Source: an uncultured Rhodoplanes sp. (GTDB lineage Bacteria; Pseudomonadota; Alphaproteobacteria; Rhizobiales; Xanthobacteraceae). Taken from it: a DNA stretch of 19,235 nucleotides. The notes under the pieces are model-generated. The model was not told the DNA's origin. It did no database searches and worked only from the letters and a program-made list of their open reading frames with translations. Where the stretch lies: positions 1-19,235 of the forward strand of contig CAKZHN010000469.1 in NCBI GenBank assembly GCA_936924235.1. The letters run 5' to 3'. Below are positions 6,786-14,789 of this stretch, piece after piece; the stretch's first letter is position 1, and the number at the start of each line of letters is the position of its first letter. The position numbers were made by a program, and so were the translations under genes.

Positions 6786-7538
6786 TTACTTCTTCGCAGC
6801 GCCACCAGCCGGAGCAGCACCCGCGGCCGGAGCAGCACCTGCGGCCGGAGCAGCGCCTGCGGCCGGAGCAGCACCCGGAGCGCCAGTCGCCGCGGCGGGA
6901 GCCGCAGCGGCAGCCTCGGCGGCGGTCGCAGCCGCAGCAGCAGCCTGGGCCGCCTGACGCAGCTCTTCGGCATATCCCGACGGCGGCACGACGGTGACCA
7001 GCGTCACGTCGCGCAACGTCGCCGACTTCACGCCTTCCGGCAGCTTGATGTCGGAGAGATGCTTCGAGTGGTTGATGTCGAGGTCGCCGGCATCGACCTC
7101 GATCGCCTCCGGGATCGCCTCCGGCTTCACCACCACGTCGACCGTGTGGGCGACGATGCTGACGGTGCCGCCGCGCTTCACGCCCGGCGACTTGTCGGCG
7201 TTGACGATGCGGATCGGCACCGCGACGCGGATCACCGCGCCCTCGCCGAGCCGCATGAAGTCGACATGCAGCGGGTTGTCACGGACCGGGTCGAGCTGGA
7301 AGTCGCGCGGGATGACGCGGTGCTTCTGGCCGTCGACCTCGAGGTCGTAGATCGTGGTCAGGAACCGTCCGGCATAGATCTTCTGCCGCAGCTCGCTGTA
7401 ATCGAGCGAAATGGTGATGGGGGGCTTGTTGTCGCCGTAGATCACTCCCGGCACTCGACCAGCGCGACGCTCCGACCTGGCGGCCCCCTTGCCTGCCCGC
7501 GGACGCGCCGTCGCCTTGATTTCCTTGACGGTCGCCAT
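6786..7538 (-). CDS. rplY: 50S ribosomal protein L25 / general stress protein CTC, with long Ala/Pro tail
   Basis: A 250-residue L25 of the long CTC form. The N-terminal 5S-rRNA-binding domain starts with VKEIKATARP and includes RVPGVIYG and IPRDFQLDPVRDNPLHVDFMR; the C-terminal TL5/CTC-type beta domain runs to about residue 190. It binds 5S rRNA in the large subunit. The last 60 residues are almost entirely alanine, proline and glycine, with AAPAAG hexapeptides encoded by an 18-bp tandem repeat, ending AAKK. Ala-rich tails are common in alphaproteobacterial L25, but their length varies. The ribosome site AAAGG precedes the ATG by seven bases. The gene is first in the rplY-pth-ychF cluster, and a candidate promoter lies about 100 bases upstream. 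Confidence 0.97.
   Translation of the reverse strand: MATVKEIKATARPRAGKGAARSERRAGRVPGVIYGDNKPPITISLDYSELRQKIYAGRFLTTIYDLEVDGQKHRVIPRDFQLDPVRDNPLHVDFMRLGEGAVIRVAVPIRIVNADKSPGVKRGGTVSIVAHTVDVVVKPEAIPEAIEVDAGDLDINHSKHLSDIKLPEGVKSATLRDVTLVTVVPPSGYAEELRQAAQAAAAAATAAEAAAAAPAAATGAPGAAPAAGAAPAAGAAPAAGAAPAGGAAKK
6809..6880 (-). repeat. 18-bp tandem repeat coding the L25 AAPAAG tail
   Basis: Four units of 18 bases (plus-strand form CCGGAGCAGCACCYGCGG, where Y is C or T) start at 6809, 6827, 6845 and 6863; the last diverges at its end. Each encodes the hexapeptide AAPAAG or a close variant in rplY. The repeat preserves reading frame, so copy number changes would only lengthen or shorten the tail. Confidence 0.9.
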
Positions 7539-7635
7539 GACTAAACCTTTCTGAACCTTCGTGTTTCAGCGTGGATGTGCTGTTTTGGTGGCTGCGGCAT
7601 GCCTCCAGGGGTGCTGGAGCCGCGAAACCGGCGGC

Positions 7636-7664
7636 TGTATAGCCGCGATGGGCGTTAAAAACAA
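7636..7664 (-). promoter_or_regulatory. Candidate promoter for rplY-pth-ychF
   Basis: On the minus strand TTGTTT (7664-7659), a 17-base spacer and TATACA (7641-7636) form a moderate sigma70-like promoter. Transcription would start near 7629, leaving a leader of about 90 bases. The proposed -10 overlaps a small inverted repeat, GCGGCT-GTAT-AGCCGC (7631-7646). This is a consensus match only. Confidence 0.38.
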
Positions 7665-7705
7665 GGAAAGCGGGTTAAAATCGCGCTCTGGCCTTTTCCA
7701 CCGGC

Positions 7706-7786
7706 GTCATGGCCGGGCTTGTCCCGGCCATCCACGCCTTACTTCGCCGCCAAGACGTGGATGCCCGGCACAAGGCCGGGCATGAC
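7706..7786. repeat. Palindromic double-hairpin repeat, copy B
   Basis: An 81-bp copy of the element at 4877-4963, in the same orientation. Its two hairpins are ATGGCCGGG/CCCGGCCAT with loop CTTGT and ATGCCCGGC/GCCGGGCAT with loop ACAAG (7761-7783). The central arms CCACGCCTT and CAAGACGTGG pair with one mismatch. It lies between ubiK and the rplY promoter and could end ubiK transcription. Translated frames through it give the AGLVPAIH-type peptides that are common annotation artefacts. Confidence 0.9.
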
Positions 7787-7828
7787 AGCAGAGCCTGGCG
7801 CAACAGACCGGAAAAACAGCCGTTAACT

Positions 7829-8086
7829 CTAGCTGGTCCCGCCCGCCTTCGCCTCCAGCGCCGCGATCCGGGCCTTCAGCGCCTCGTTTTCCTCCCGGGC
7901 GAGCCTCGCCATCTCCTTGACGGCCTCGAACTCGTCGCGCCGGACCACGTCGAGGTCGGCGAGGATGCGCTCGGCCTGGCTGCGAAGCAGGGTGTCGAAC
8001 TCGCGGCGCACGCCCTGGGCGACACCGGCGGCATCGTTCATCAGGCGCGCCGCCTCGTCGAAGAACCGGTTGTTGGTCTGGGTCAT
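7829..8086 (-). CDS. ubiK: UbiK-like accessory factor (BMFP domain coiled-coil protein)
   Basis: An 85-residue acidic/helical protein. The N-terminal half (FFDEAARLMNDAAGVAQGVRREFDTLLRSQAERIL) and the C-terminal heptad-like LAREENEALKARIAALEAK match the BMFP/YqiC family, renamed UbiK, an accessory factor for aerobic ubiquinone biosynthesis that binds the lipid-carrier protein UbiJ in enterobacteria. The coiled coil at about 54-80 probably mediates trimerisation. The start at 8086 was chosen because GGAG precedes it and homologues begin here; a longer in-frame form reaching 8242 overlaps the region upstream of lgt and is unlikely. It is divergent from lgt. The ubiquinone role is established in gammaproteobacteria and inferred here. 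Confidence 0.85.
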   Translation of the reverse strand: MTQTNNRFFDEAARLMNDAAGVAQGVRREFDTLLRSQAERILADLDVVRRDEFEAVKEMARLAREENEALKARIAALEAKAGGTS

Positions 8087-8235
8087 CGGTGTCTCCGGGC
8101 TGTGAAATGGGTCTGCTCCCATCAGAATGGCGAGCGGATGACGGCGCCGCAAGAGCCGGGTATCGCTCCGCCCCGCGCCTTGACTTCGCCGTGTTCCTGA
8201 CCGCATCAGGGCTCGCACCGCGGCGGGCCCCATCG

Positions 8236-9078
8236 ATGCCATTCCTGACCATCCCGTTTCCAGCCTTCAATCCCGTGCTGGTCACGATCGGGCCGTTCTC
8301 GGTCCGCTGGTACGCGCTGGCCTATATCGTCGGCATCCTGATCGGCTGGGTCTACGCCCGCATGCTGATCAAGCGCGAGCGCTTCTGGGGCGGACCCGCG
8401 CCGCTCACCGTCCTCGACTTCGACGACTTCGTGCTGTGGGTCACGCTCGGCATCATCCTCGGCGGCCGCACCGGCTACGTGCTGTTCTACAATTTCCCGC
8501 ATTTCATGCAGAACCCGCTCGAGATCTTCGAGCTCTGGAAGGGCGGCATGTCGTTTCACGGCGGCTTCATCGGCTGCGTGCTCGCCGTGGTGCTGTTCGC
8601 GCGATTTCGCGGCATCCCGTTCCTGCCGCTCGGCGATCTGACGTGTGCCACCGCCACCATCGGGCTGCTGCTCGGCCGCTGCGCCAACTTCATCAACGGC
8701 GAGCTCTGGGGCCGGCCGACCGACGTGCCCTGGGCCATGGTGTTTCCAGGCGCGGGCCCGCTGCCGCGCCATCCGAGCCAGCTCTACGAGGCAAGCCTTG
8801 AAGGGCTGGTGCTGGGACTCGTGCTGTTCTTCTGCATGCGGGCCGGCGCGCTGAAGCGGCCGGGGCTCGTGATCGGGTTGTTCGCGGTGGGCTATTCGAT
8901 TGCCCGCATCACTTGCGAGTTCTTCCGGGAGCCCGATCCGCAGCTCGTATTCCTGTTGACGGATTGGGGCATCACCATGGGCCAGCTCCTTTCAATCGCG
9001 CTGATGCTGGTGGGCTTCGGCTTCATCGCCGTAGCGCTGAAGCGCCCGCCGTTGCAGGCGGCGGGGCCCACCGCCTAA
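8236..9078 (+). CDS. lgt: Prolipoprotein diacylglyceryl transferase
   Basis: A 280-residue inner-membrane enzyme that moves diacylglycerol from phosphatidylglycerol to the lipobox cysteine of prolipoproteins. The Lgt signature is present as GRCANFINGELWG with R148, matching E. coli R143. H108 in SFHGGFIG matches H103. The FSVRWYALAYIVGIL segment and the terminal ITMGQLLSI are also typical. About seven membrane segments are expected. The start at 8236 (MPFLTIPFPAFNPV) agrees with family N-termini; an in-frame extension to 8089 is Arg/Ala-rich and overlaps the ubiK regulatory region. It heads a tight cluster: the methyltransferase starts 10 bases after its stop. A lipoprotein gene about 2 kb downstream would be a substrate. 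Confidence 0.98.
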   Translation: MPFLTIPFPAFNPVLVTIGPFSVRWYALAYIVGILIGWVYARMLIKRERFWGGPAPLTVLDFDDFVLWVTLGIILGGRTGYVLFYNFPHFMQNPLEIFELWKGGMSFHGGFIGCVLAVVLFARFRGIPFLPLGDLTCATATIGLLLGRCANFINGELWGRPTDVPWAMVFPGAGPLPRHPSQLYEASLEGLVLGLVLFFCMRAGALKRPGLVIGLFAVGYSIARITCEFFREPDPQLVFLLTDWGITMGQLLSIALMLVGFGFIAVALKRPPLQAAGPTA

Positions 9079-9088
9079 AGTCGGCCTC

Positions 9089-10183
9089 ATGGCCCAGACG
9101 CCGCTCGACGTCGAAATCCGCAAGCGCATCAAGAGCGCCGGACCGATCCCGGTCCGGCAGTTCATGACGATGTGCCTGACGCATCACGACCACGGCTACT
9201 ACACCACGCGCGATCCGTTCGGACCGGGCGGCGATTTCGTCACCTCGCCCGAGATCAGCCAGGTGTTCGGCGAGTTGGTCGGGCTGTGGGCGGCGTCGGC
9301 CTGGCACGCCATGGGCCAGCCGGAGAACGTGCGGCTCATTGAGCTCGGCCCCGGCCGCGGCACCATGCTGATCGACGCGATGCGCGCCGCCCAGGTGGTG
9401 CCGGCGTTCCGCGCCGCGATCGTGCTGCACCTCGTCGAGGTCAATCCGAAGCTCCGCGAGCGCCAGCAGCAGATGCTCAGTACCATCGACGTGCCGGCGA
9501 TGTGGCATGAGACCTTCGACGAGGTGCCGGAAGGCCCGGCGATCATCCTCGCCAACGAGTTCTTCGACGCGCTGCCGGTCAACCAGGCGATCAAGCAGTT
9601 CAACGGCTGGTACGAGCGCGTGGTCGAGGTCGACAGCTCCGACAACCTGGTGTTCGGCATCGCCAGCGAAGTGATCCCGCTGTTCGACCAGCTGGTGCCC
9701 AAGGCGGTGCGCGACGCGCCGGTCGGGGCGATCTACGAATGGCGCACCGACAACGTCGCGCTCGGCATCGGCACGCGGGTGACGCGGGAGCCGGGCGCTG
9801 CGCTGATCATCGACTATGGCCACGTGCGCAGCAGCGCCGGCGACACGCTGCAGGCGGTCGGCAATCATGCGTTCGTCAGCCCGCTGATCAATCCGGGCGA
9901 GGTCGATCTCACCGCCCATGTCGACTTCGAGGCGATCGCGTCCGCCGCCGACAGCATGGGTGCGCGCATCCACGGCCCGGTCGATCAGGCGCGGCTTCTC
10001 CGCAATCTCGGCATCGACAAGCGCGCCGCGGCGCTGAAGTCCTATGCGTCGCCCGACAAGGCCGCCGAGATCGACACCGCCTGCGGGCGGCTCCTCGGCG
10101 AGAACCGCACCGGCATGGGCAAGCTGTTCAAGGCGATCGCCATCACGCATCCGGATTTGAAGAACGTGCCGGGATTTGAATAG
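9089..10183 (+). CDS. MidA/NDUFAF7-family SAM-dependent methyltransferase
   Basis: A 364-residue class I methyltransferase of the DUF185 family. The hallmark N-terminal block GPGGDFVTSPEISQVFGEL (45-63) is followed by the SAM-binding motif IELGPGRGTM (84-93) and later by ILANEFFDALPV. The mitochondrial homologue NDUFAF7 dimethylates an arginine of the complex I subunit NDUFS2 and is needed for complex I assembly; a similar role in bacteria is plausible but not shown by this sequence. The gene lies 10 bases after lgt and 12 before pgeF, so it is almost certainly cotranscribed with both. Length and motifs are intact. Confidence 0.94.
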   Translation: MAQTPLDVEIRKRIKSAGPIPVRQFMTMCLTHHDHGYYTTRDPFGPGGDFVTSPEISQVFGELVGLWAASAWHAMGQPENVRLIELGPGRGTMLIDAMRAAQVVPAFRAAIVLHLVEVNPKLRERQQQMLSTIDVPAMWHETFDEVPEGPAIILANEFFDALPVNQAIKQFNGWYERVVEVDSSDNLVFGIASEVIPLFDQLVPKAVRDAPVGAIYEWRTDNVALGIGTRVTREPGAALIIDYGHVRSSAGDTLQAVGNHAFVSPLINPGEVDLTAHVDFEAIASAADSMGARIHGPVDQARLLRNLGIDKRAAALKSYASPDKAAEIDTACGRLLGENRTGMGKLFKAIAITHPDLKNVPGFE

Positions 10184-10195
10184 AGGCCGAACTTC

Positions 10196-10963
10196 ATGCT
10201 GCAAGCCCGCTCGCTCGCTGATCTCGCCGGCATCCGCCACGCCTTCTTCACCCGCGCGGGTGGCGTGTCGGAGGGCATCTATGAAAGCCTGAACGGCGGG
10301 GTCGGCTCTGACGACGCGCCGGCCAAGGTCGCCGAGAACCGCGCCCGGATGGCGGCGGCGATCGGGGTGAAGCCCGACAATTTTCTCAGCGTCTATCAGA
10401 TCCACTCGCCGAACGTGGTGGTGGCCGATACGCCGTGGCCCGCAGCCGAACGGCCGCGCGCCGACGCGATCGTGACGCGCACGCCCGGGCTCGGCATCGG
10501 CATCGGCACCGCCGACTGCGGGCCGGTGCTGTTCGCGGACGCCGCGGCCCGTGTGATCGGCGCGGCGCATGCCGGCTGGCGCGGCGCGCTCACCGGCGTG
10601 CTGGAAGCCACGATCACGGAGATGGAACGGCTCGGCGCGAAGCGCGAGCGCATCGCCGCCGCCGCCGGCCCGATGATCAGCCAGCGCAACTACGAGGTCG
10701 GACAGGACCTGATCGACCGGTTCCTCGCCGACGACAAGGATAATGCGCGCTACTTCGCCAAGGGCGAGCGCCCGGGTCACGCGATGTTCGACCTGCCCGG
10801 CTACGTGGTCCACCGGCTGAAGCGCGCCGGACTGACGCGGGTCGAGAACCTCGGGCTCTGCACCTACGGCGATCCGGCGCAGTTCTATTCGTATCGCCGC
10901 TCGACGCATCGCAAGGAACCGGACTACGGCCGGCACATCAACGCGATCGCGCTCGTGCCTTGA
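10196..10963 (+). CDS. pgeF: Peptidoglycan editing factor PgeF (YfiH, multicopper-oxidase-like fold)
   Basis: A 255-residue protein of the YfiH/DUF152 family, once called laccase-like. It keeps the catalytic triad H70 (YQIHSPNV), C108 (GTADCGPVL) and H125 (AAHAGWRG), matching H71, C107 and H124 of E. coli. The C-terminal SYRRSTHRKEPDYGRH is also characteristic. In E. coli it removes muropeptide precursors in which L-Ser has been wrongly used instead of L-Ala; some homologues show purine nucleoside phosphorylase or deaminase activity. A GAGG ribosome site lies in the 12-base gap after the methyltransferase. It is the third gene of the lgt cluster and fits a cell-envelope theme. Confidence 0.96.
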   Translation: MLQARSLADLAGIRHAFFTRAGGVSEGIYESLNGGVGSDDAPAKVAENRARMAAAIGVKPDNFLSVYQIHSPNVVVADTPWPAAERPRADAIVTRTPGLGIGIGTADCGPVLFADAAARVIGAAHAGWRGALTGVLEATITEMERLGAKRERIAAAAGPMISQRNYEVGQDLIDRFLADDKDNARYFAKGERPGHAMFDLPGYVVHRLKRAGLTRVENLGLCTYGDPAQFYSYRRSTHRKEPDYGRHINAIALVP

Positions 10964-11112
10964 GCAACTCCGCGCCTTAAGGAACTCACAGGCTCGACCG
11001 ATTCCACATCGCCGCGATGGACCGCGGCGGCAAATGCCGCTACCGTTCCATCGGGGGATTGGTTCGGCCGTCTCGGTTCAACAAGAAGACGGCGGGCCGC
11101 CAGGGGTCGTCA

Positions 11113-11886
11113 ATGCGGTGCGGTGGAGTCCGGCGCGCGTCCTGCGCGCCGACGCGTCTGTCACGTCTGTCTGGTTTTGTGGTCGCAGCCCTCATTGCCG
11201 CGCTGGCGGCCGGTTGCTCGTCGCAACAGACCGCGCGGCTCGCCGCGATCAACACCTCCGCGGTTTCAGGCGCCACCATCACGTTCGAATCCATCGACGG
11301 CCCGCCGCCCGAGGTGTTCAGGAAGCTCGTCGCCTCGATGAACGACGAGGCCACCGCGCGCCAGGTCGCCGTGGTGCCGCGCCAGGCCGCCGCGACCTAC
11401 CGGGTCCGCGGCTATGTCACGGCGCTGGTCGACCGCGACAAGACCTCATTCTCCTGGGTCTGGGACGTCTATGACGCCGACAAGCACCGGGCGCTCCGCG
11501 TCACCGGCGAGGAACCGGTCGCCGGCCGGCGCGGCAAGTCCCAGGACGCCTGGCTGGCGGCCGACGAGCAGGTGCTGCGCCGCATCTCCCAGGCCGGTAT
11601 GGACCGGATCGCGACCTTCCTGGCGGCGCCCGGCCAGCCGCCGGCGGCGGCTCCGCCCCCGCTGCTGCCGGTTCTGGTGTCGAATCGTGACGATTCGCCC
11701 GAGGCCGCGGGCATTTTCCGCATGATCGGCGGTTCCGAGCCGCAGGCCGAGGCCCCCAAGCCTGAGCCCGCGAGCGAGCCGCAGGCCGAGCCGGCCAAGC
11801 CCGCCGCCCCGGCCAAGCGGCGTTCGGCGGCCACCACGACCGGCACCCGGTCGGCCGCGGCGGCGCCGGCCACCGTCGAACAATAG
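11113..11886 (+). CDS. Uncharacterised lipoprotein with Pro/Ala-rich C-terminus
   Basis: A 257-residue putative lipoprotein I cannot assign to a named family. The N-terminus is basic, then hydrophobic, ending in a lipobox LAAGC with Cys35; S36 at +2 favours outer-membrane sorting. The folded part (about 40-175) has a mixed alpha/beta look, with the aromatic-rich stretch TSFSWVWDVYDADKHRALRV as its most distinctive feature, and a helix QVLRRISQAGMDRIATFL. Residues about 176-257 are Pro/Ala/Glu/Lys-rich and probably disordered, a possible periplasmic or wall-spanning linker. The start at 11113 follows an AGGGG ribosome site; an upstream ATG at 11017 adds an Arg-rich leader and is less likely. 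It lies 149 bases after pgeF and 144 before prs. It would be a substrate of the Lgt encoded nearby. Confidence 0.8.
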   Translation: MRCGGVRRASCAPTRLSRLSGFVVAALIAALAAGCSSQQTARLAAINTSAVSGATITFESIDGPPPEVFRKLVASMNDEATARQVAVVPRQAAATYRVRGYVTALVDRDKTSFSWVWDVYDADKHRALRVTGEEPVAGRRGKSQDAWLAADEQVLRRISQAGMDRIATFLAAPGQPPAAAPPPLLPVLVSNRDDSPEAAGIFRMIGGSEPQAEAPKPEPASEPQAEPAKPAAPAKRRSAATTTGTRSAAAAPATVEQ

Positions 11887-11933
11887 TCGGATAACCGTAC
11901 CGACTGTTGTCCGCCGGCCATCGGTGGAAAAAC

Positions 11934-11962
11934 TTGCGGGACAATGAAACCCCGCATATTGC
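11934..11962 (+). promoter_or_regulatory. Weak candidate promoter upstream of prs
   Basis: TTGCGG (11934-11939), a 17-base spacer and TATTGC (11957-11962) give a modest sigma70-like match in the 144-base gap before prs. Only the first three bases of the -10 match consensus. It is listed because prs needs a transcription source and no closer match is visible. Confidence 0.25.
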
Positions 11963-12030
11963 ATGGCCTCGGAGCCGCTTGGTACACCCCGTCAATGCTG
12001 CGTACGCTTATCGACCCCCAGGAGCGCGCC

Positions 12031-12984
<954 letters not shown>

Positions 12985-13061
12985 CAGCTATCCACATTCA
13001 CAACCGGGTTCATCACAGGCCGAGAATTGAGCCTGCATGCCGGTTCTCACGCATCCTGTGA

Positions 13062-13079
13062 ATTGAACGACAGTTCAAT
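13062..13079. promoter_or_regulatory. Inverted repeat ATTGAAC-4-GTTCAAT, operator-like
   Basis: Seven-base perfect arms (13062-13068 and 13073-13079) flank GACA. The AT-rich, 18-base two-fold symmetric layout, about 24 bases upstream of a candidate -35 hexamer, resembles a dimeric regulator's binding site. No T-run follows, so it is not a good terminator. Function is inferred. Confidence 0.35.
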
Positions 13080-13102
13080 GACTTCGTTGCAGCGTCACGA
13101 CG

Positions 13103-13130
13103 TTGCGACGCGACTCGAACCGCGTATATT
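13103..13130 (+). promoter_or_regulatory. Candidate promoter for ybjN-type gene and proC
   Basis: TTGCGA (13103-13108), a 16-base spacer and TATATT (13125-13130). The -10 is near consensus and the -35 is partial. A start near 13137 would leave a leader of about 158 bases before the YbjN-domain gene. Confidence 0.35.
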
Positions 13131-13294
13131 CGGTTGTGCAAGTGATTCGCGGCGGTCGAGTCAATCGATCGTCGGTTCGGGGGCCTTGCGTCTCAACGGA
13201 TCGTGTCGGGGTCATCGCGTGCCGTATTGCGTCGCGTGCGCGCGTGAGTTGGCGTGCGCCAGCTCACTTCGAAGCGACTTGAACAGGATACGGC

Positions 13295-13795
13295 ATGCCG
13301 CAATTCCAGCTTTCAGAGCAGAACCGGACGAATCCGCTGGACGTGGTCGAGCGGATCGCGGCGATCAACGACTGGTCGTTCGAGCGCGCCGGCGACGACG
13401 AGATCACCATGCTGGTCGGCGGCCGGTGGAGCGACTACCAGGTGTCGTTCACCTGGATGCATGACATCGAGGCGCTGCATCTGGCCTGCGCCTTCGACCT
13501 CAAGGTGCCGGATCGCCGCAAGATCGAGGTGCAGCAGCTTATCGCCATGATCAACGAGCAGCTCTGGGTCGGACACTTCGACCTGTGGAGCAACGACGGC
13601 ATGGTGATGTTCCGCCACTCGCTGGTGCTGGCCGGCGGGGTCGAGGCGACCAGCGCGCAGTGCCAGGCGCTGCTGTCGAGCGCGCTGGAATCCTGCGAGG
13701 GCTATTTCCCGGCCTTCCAGTTCGTGGTCTGGGCCGGCAAGCCCGCCCGCGAGGCGCTGGATGCCGCGATGTTCCAGACCTCGGGCGAGGCTTAG
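13295..13795 (+). CDS. YbjN-domain protein (type III secretion chaperone-like fold)
   Basis: A 166-residue soluble acidic protein matching the YbjN family: an N-terminal NPLDVVERIAAINDWSFER block, a central VGGRWSDYQVSFTW beta segment, FDLKVPDRRKIEVQQLIAMINEQLWVGHFDLW and a final helix. YbjN proteins adopt a fold like type III secretion chaperones; overproduction or loss affects motility and stress responses in enterobacteria, but the molecular function is unknown. It precedes proC on the same strand, an order I recall as common in Rhizobiales. The 141 bases between the two genes are largely filled by a palindromic repeat. AGGA lies upstream of the ATG. Family assignment is strong, function open. 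Confidence 0.88.
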   Translation: MPQFQLSEQNRTNPLDVVERIAAINDWSFERAGDDEITMLVGGRWSDYQVSFTWMHDIEALHLACAFDLKVPDRRKIEVQQLIAMINEQLWVGHFDLWSNDGMVMFRHSLVLAGGVEATSAQCQALLSSALESCEGYFPAFQFVVWAGKPAREALDAAMFQTSGEA

Positions 13796-13827
13796 AGCCT
13801 CCCTCCGCCGTCACTGCTCTCTCCACC

Positions 13828-13916
13828 GTCATTGCCCGGCCTTGTGCCGGGCATCCACGTCTTACTTTCCTGCTACAAAGTAAGACGTGGATGGCCGGGA
13901 CAAGCCCGGCCATGAC
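13828..13916. repeat. Palindromic double-hairpin repeat, copy C (inverted orientation)
   Basis: An 89-bp copy in the opposite orientation to copies A and B. Hairpin one pairs 13833-13840 with 13846-13853 (loop CTTGT) and hairpin two pairs 13891-13899 with 13905-13913 (loop ACAAG). The central arms are a perfect 16-bp inverted repeat, 13853-13868 with 13877-13892, loop CCTGCTAC. It ends 20 bases before the proC start codon, so a transcript coming from the YbjN gene would carry a very stable structure there. Confidence 0.93.
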
Positions 13917-13936
13917 GGCAGCGCAAGTGGGCACAC

Positions 13937-14773
13937 ATGGCCAAAGCAGCAACACAAAACTCCCTCGCCTCCATTTCCGGCACGCTGGTGCTGGTCGGCG
14001 CCGGCAAGATGGGCGGCGCCATGCTGGAAGGCTGGCTCGCCCGCAAGCTGCCGCCGAAGAAAGTGGTGGTGCTCGAGCCGCAGCCGTCGAAGCAGATCAA
14101 GGCGCTGGCCAAGCGCGGCGTGCGCGTCAATCCCAAGGGCGCGATCGAAAACGTCGCCGCGATGGTGGTCGCCGTGAAGCCGCAGACCGCGCCGGAGGCG
14201 TTGCCCGCGCTGGCGAAGCTCGCCGGTCCCAAGACCGTCGTGGTCTCGATCATGGCTGGCCGCACGCTGGACTTCCTCGAAAAGCATTTCACGACATCCG
14301 CCGTGGTGCGCGCCATGCCGAACACGCCGGCCGCGATCGGCCGCGGCATCACGGTCGCGGTCGGCAATGCGCGCGTCAAAGCGCCGGCGAAAAAACTCGC
14401 GCATGGACTGCTCGCCGCCACCGGCTCGGTCGAATGGATCGGCGACGAGGCGTTGATGGACGCGGTCACCGCAGTGTCGGGCTCGGGGCCCGCTTACGTG
14501 TTCCTGCTCGCCGAGGCCATGGCGCAGGCCGGCACCGCGGCAGGCCTGCCGCAGGCGCTCGCCGAGAAGCTCGCGCGCGAAACCGTGGCGGGCTCGGGCG
14601 AGCTCCTGCACCGCTCGCCGCTTCCCGCCGCGACCTTGCGCCAGAACGTGACATCCCCCGGCGGCACCACCGCGGCGGCGCTCGACGTGCTGATGGCGAA
14701 TGACGGCGTGCCGCCGCTGATGACCAAGGCGATCGCTGCGGCCACCCGCCGCGGCAAGGAGCTGGCCGGCTAG
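13937..14773 (+). CDS. proC: Pyrroline-5-carboxylate reductase
   Basis: A 278-residue P5C reductase that performs the last step of proline synthesis with NAD(P)H. The Rossmann motif VGAGKMGGAM lies at 20-29, MPNTP at 127-131, the SGSGPAYVF block at 181-189 and the signature VTSPGGTT at 238-245. All are intact. The first methionine is followed by a short polar leader, and no strong ribosome site precedes it (AAGTGGG is the nearest purine-rich run). The upstream spacer contains palindromic repeat copy C. Its stop is only 16 bases from the convergent stop of the ABC ATPase gene. Confidence 0.97.
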   Translation: MAKAATQNSLASISGTLVLVGAGKMGGAMLEGWLARKLPPKKVVVLEPQPSKQIKALAKRGVRVNPKGAIENVAAMVVAVKPQTAPEALPALAKLAGPKTVVVSIMAGRTLDFLEKHFTTSAVVRAMPNTPAAIGRGITVAVGNARVKAPAKKLAHGLLAATGSVEWIGDEALMDAVTAVSGSGPAYVFLLAEAMAQAGTAAGLPQALAEKLARETVAGSGELLHRSPLPAATLRQNVTSPGGTTAAALDVLMANDGVPPLMTKAIAAATRRGKELAG

Positions 14774-14789
14774 GACCCCACGGAACGCA

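Larger units (their letters stand above)
12985..13294. other. 310-base non-coding gap between prs and ybjN-type gene
   Basis: No convincing protein gene is seen on either strand. It holds an imperfect nested inverted repeat after prs (AACCGG 13002-13007 with CCGGTT 13040-13045; CAGGC 13016-13020 with GCCTG 13031-13035), which lacks a T-run and is a poor terminator candidate. It also holds a perfect inverted repeat at 13062-13079 and a possible promoter at 13103-13130. An AGGA ribosome site for the YbjN gene lies at its right edge. Confidence 0.6.

Noticed and set aside
6117..7544. 475-codon open frame on the + strand
   Set aside because: It runs antisense across pth and rplY, which are unmistakable; it also reads through the repeat-coded Ala tail as low-complexity Ser/Arg repeats.
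7709..8200. Small + strand protein beginning MAGLVPAIH
   Set aside because: The start is inside palindromic repeat copy B and the rest is antisense to ubiK; this peptide is a well-known annotation artefact of the repeat.
8089..8235. N-terminal extension of lgt
   Set aside because: The added segment is Arg/Ala-rich, lies in the divergent control region with ubiK, and is absent from the normal Lgt N-terminus.
9023..10936. Long open frame (637 codons) on the - strand
   Set aside because: It is antisense to the methyltransferase and pgeF genes, both of which have clear motifs; its composition is Arg/Asp/His-rich without family signatures.
11027..11040. GCGGCA-AA-TGCCGC as terminator of pgeF
   Set aside because: The loop would be too small, there is no T-run, and similar GC-rich short inverted repeats are expected by chance in this composition.
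11944..12030. N-terminal extension of prs from an upstream ATG
   Set aside because: The 29 extra residues do not resemble PRPP synthetases, while the ATG at 12031 has an AGGAG site and gives the family's normal N-terminus.
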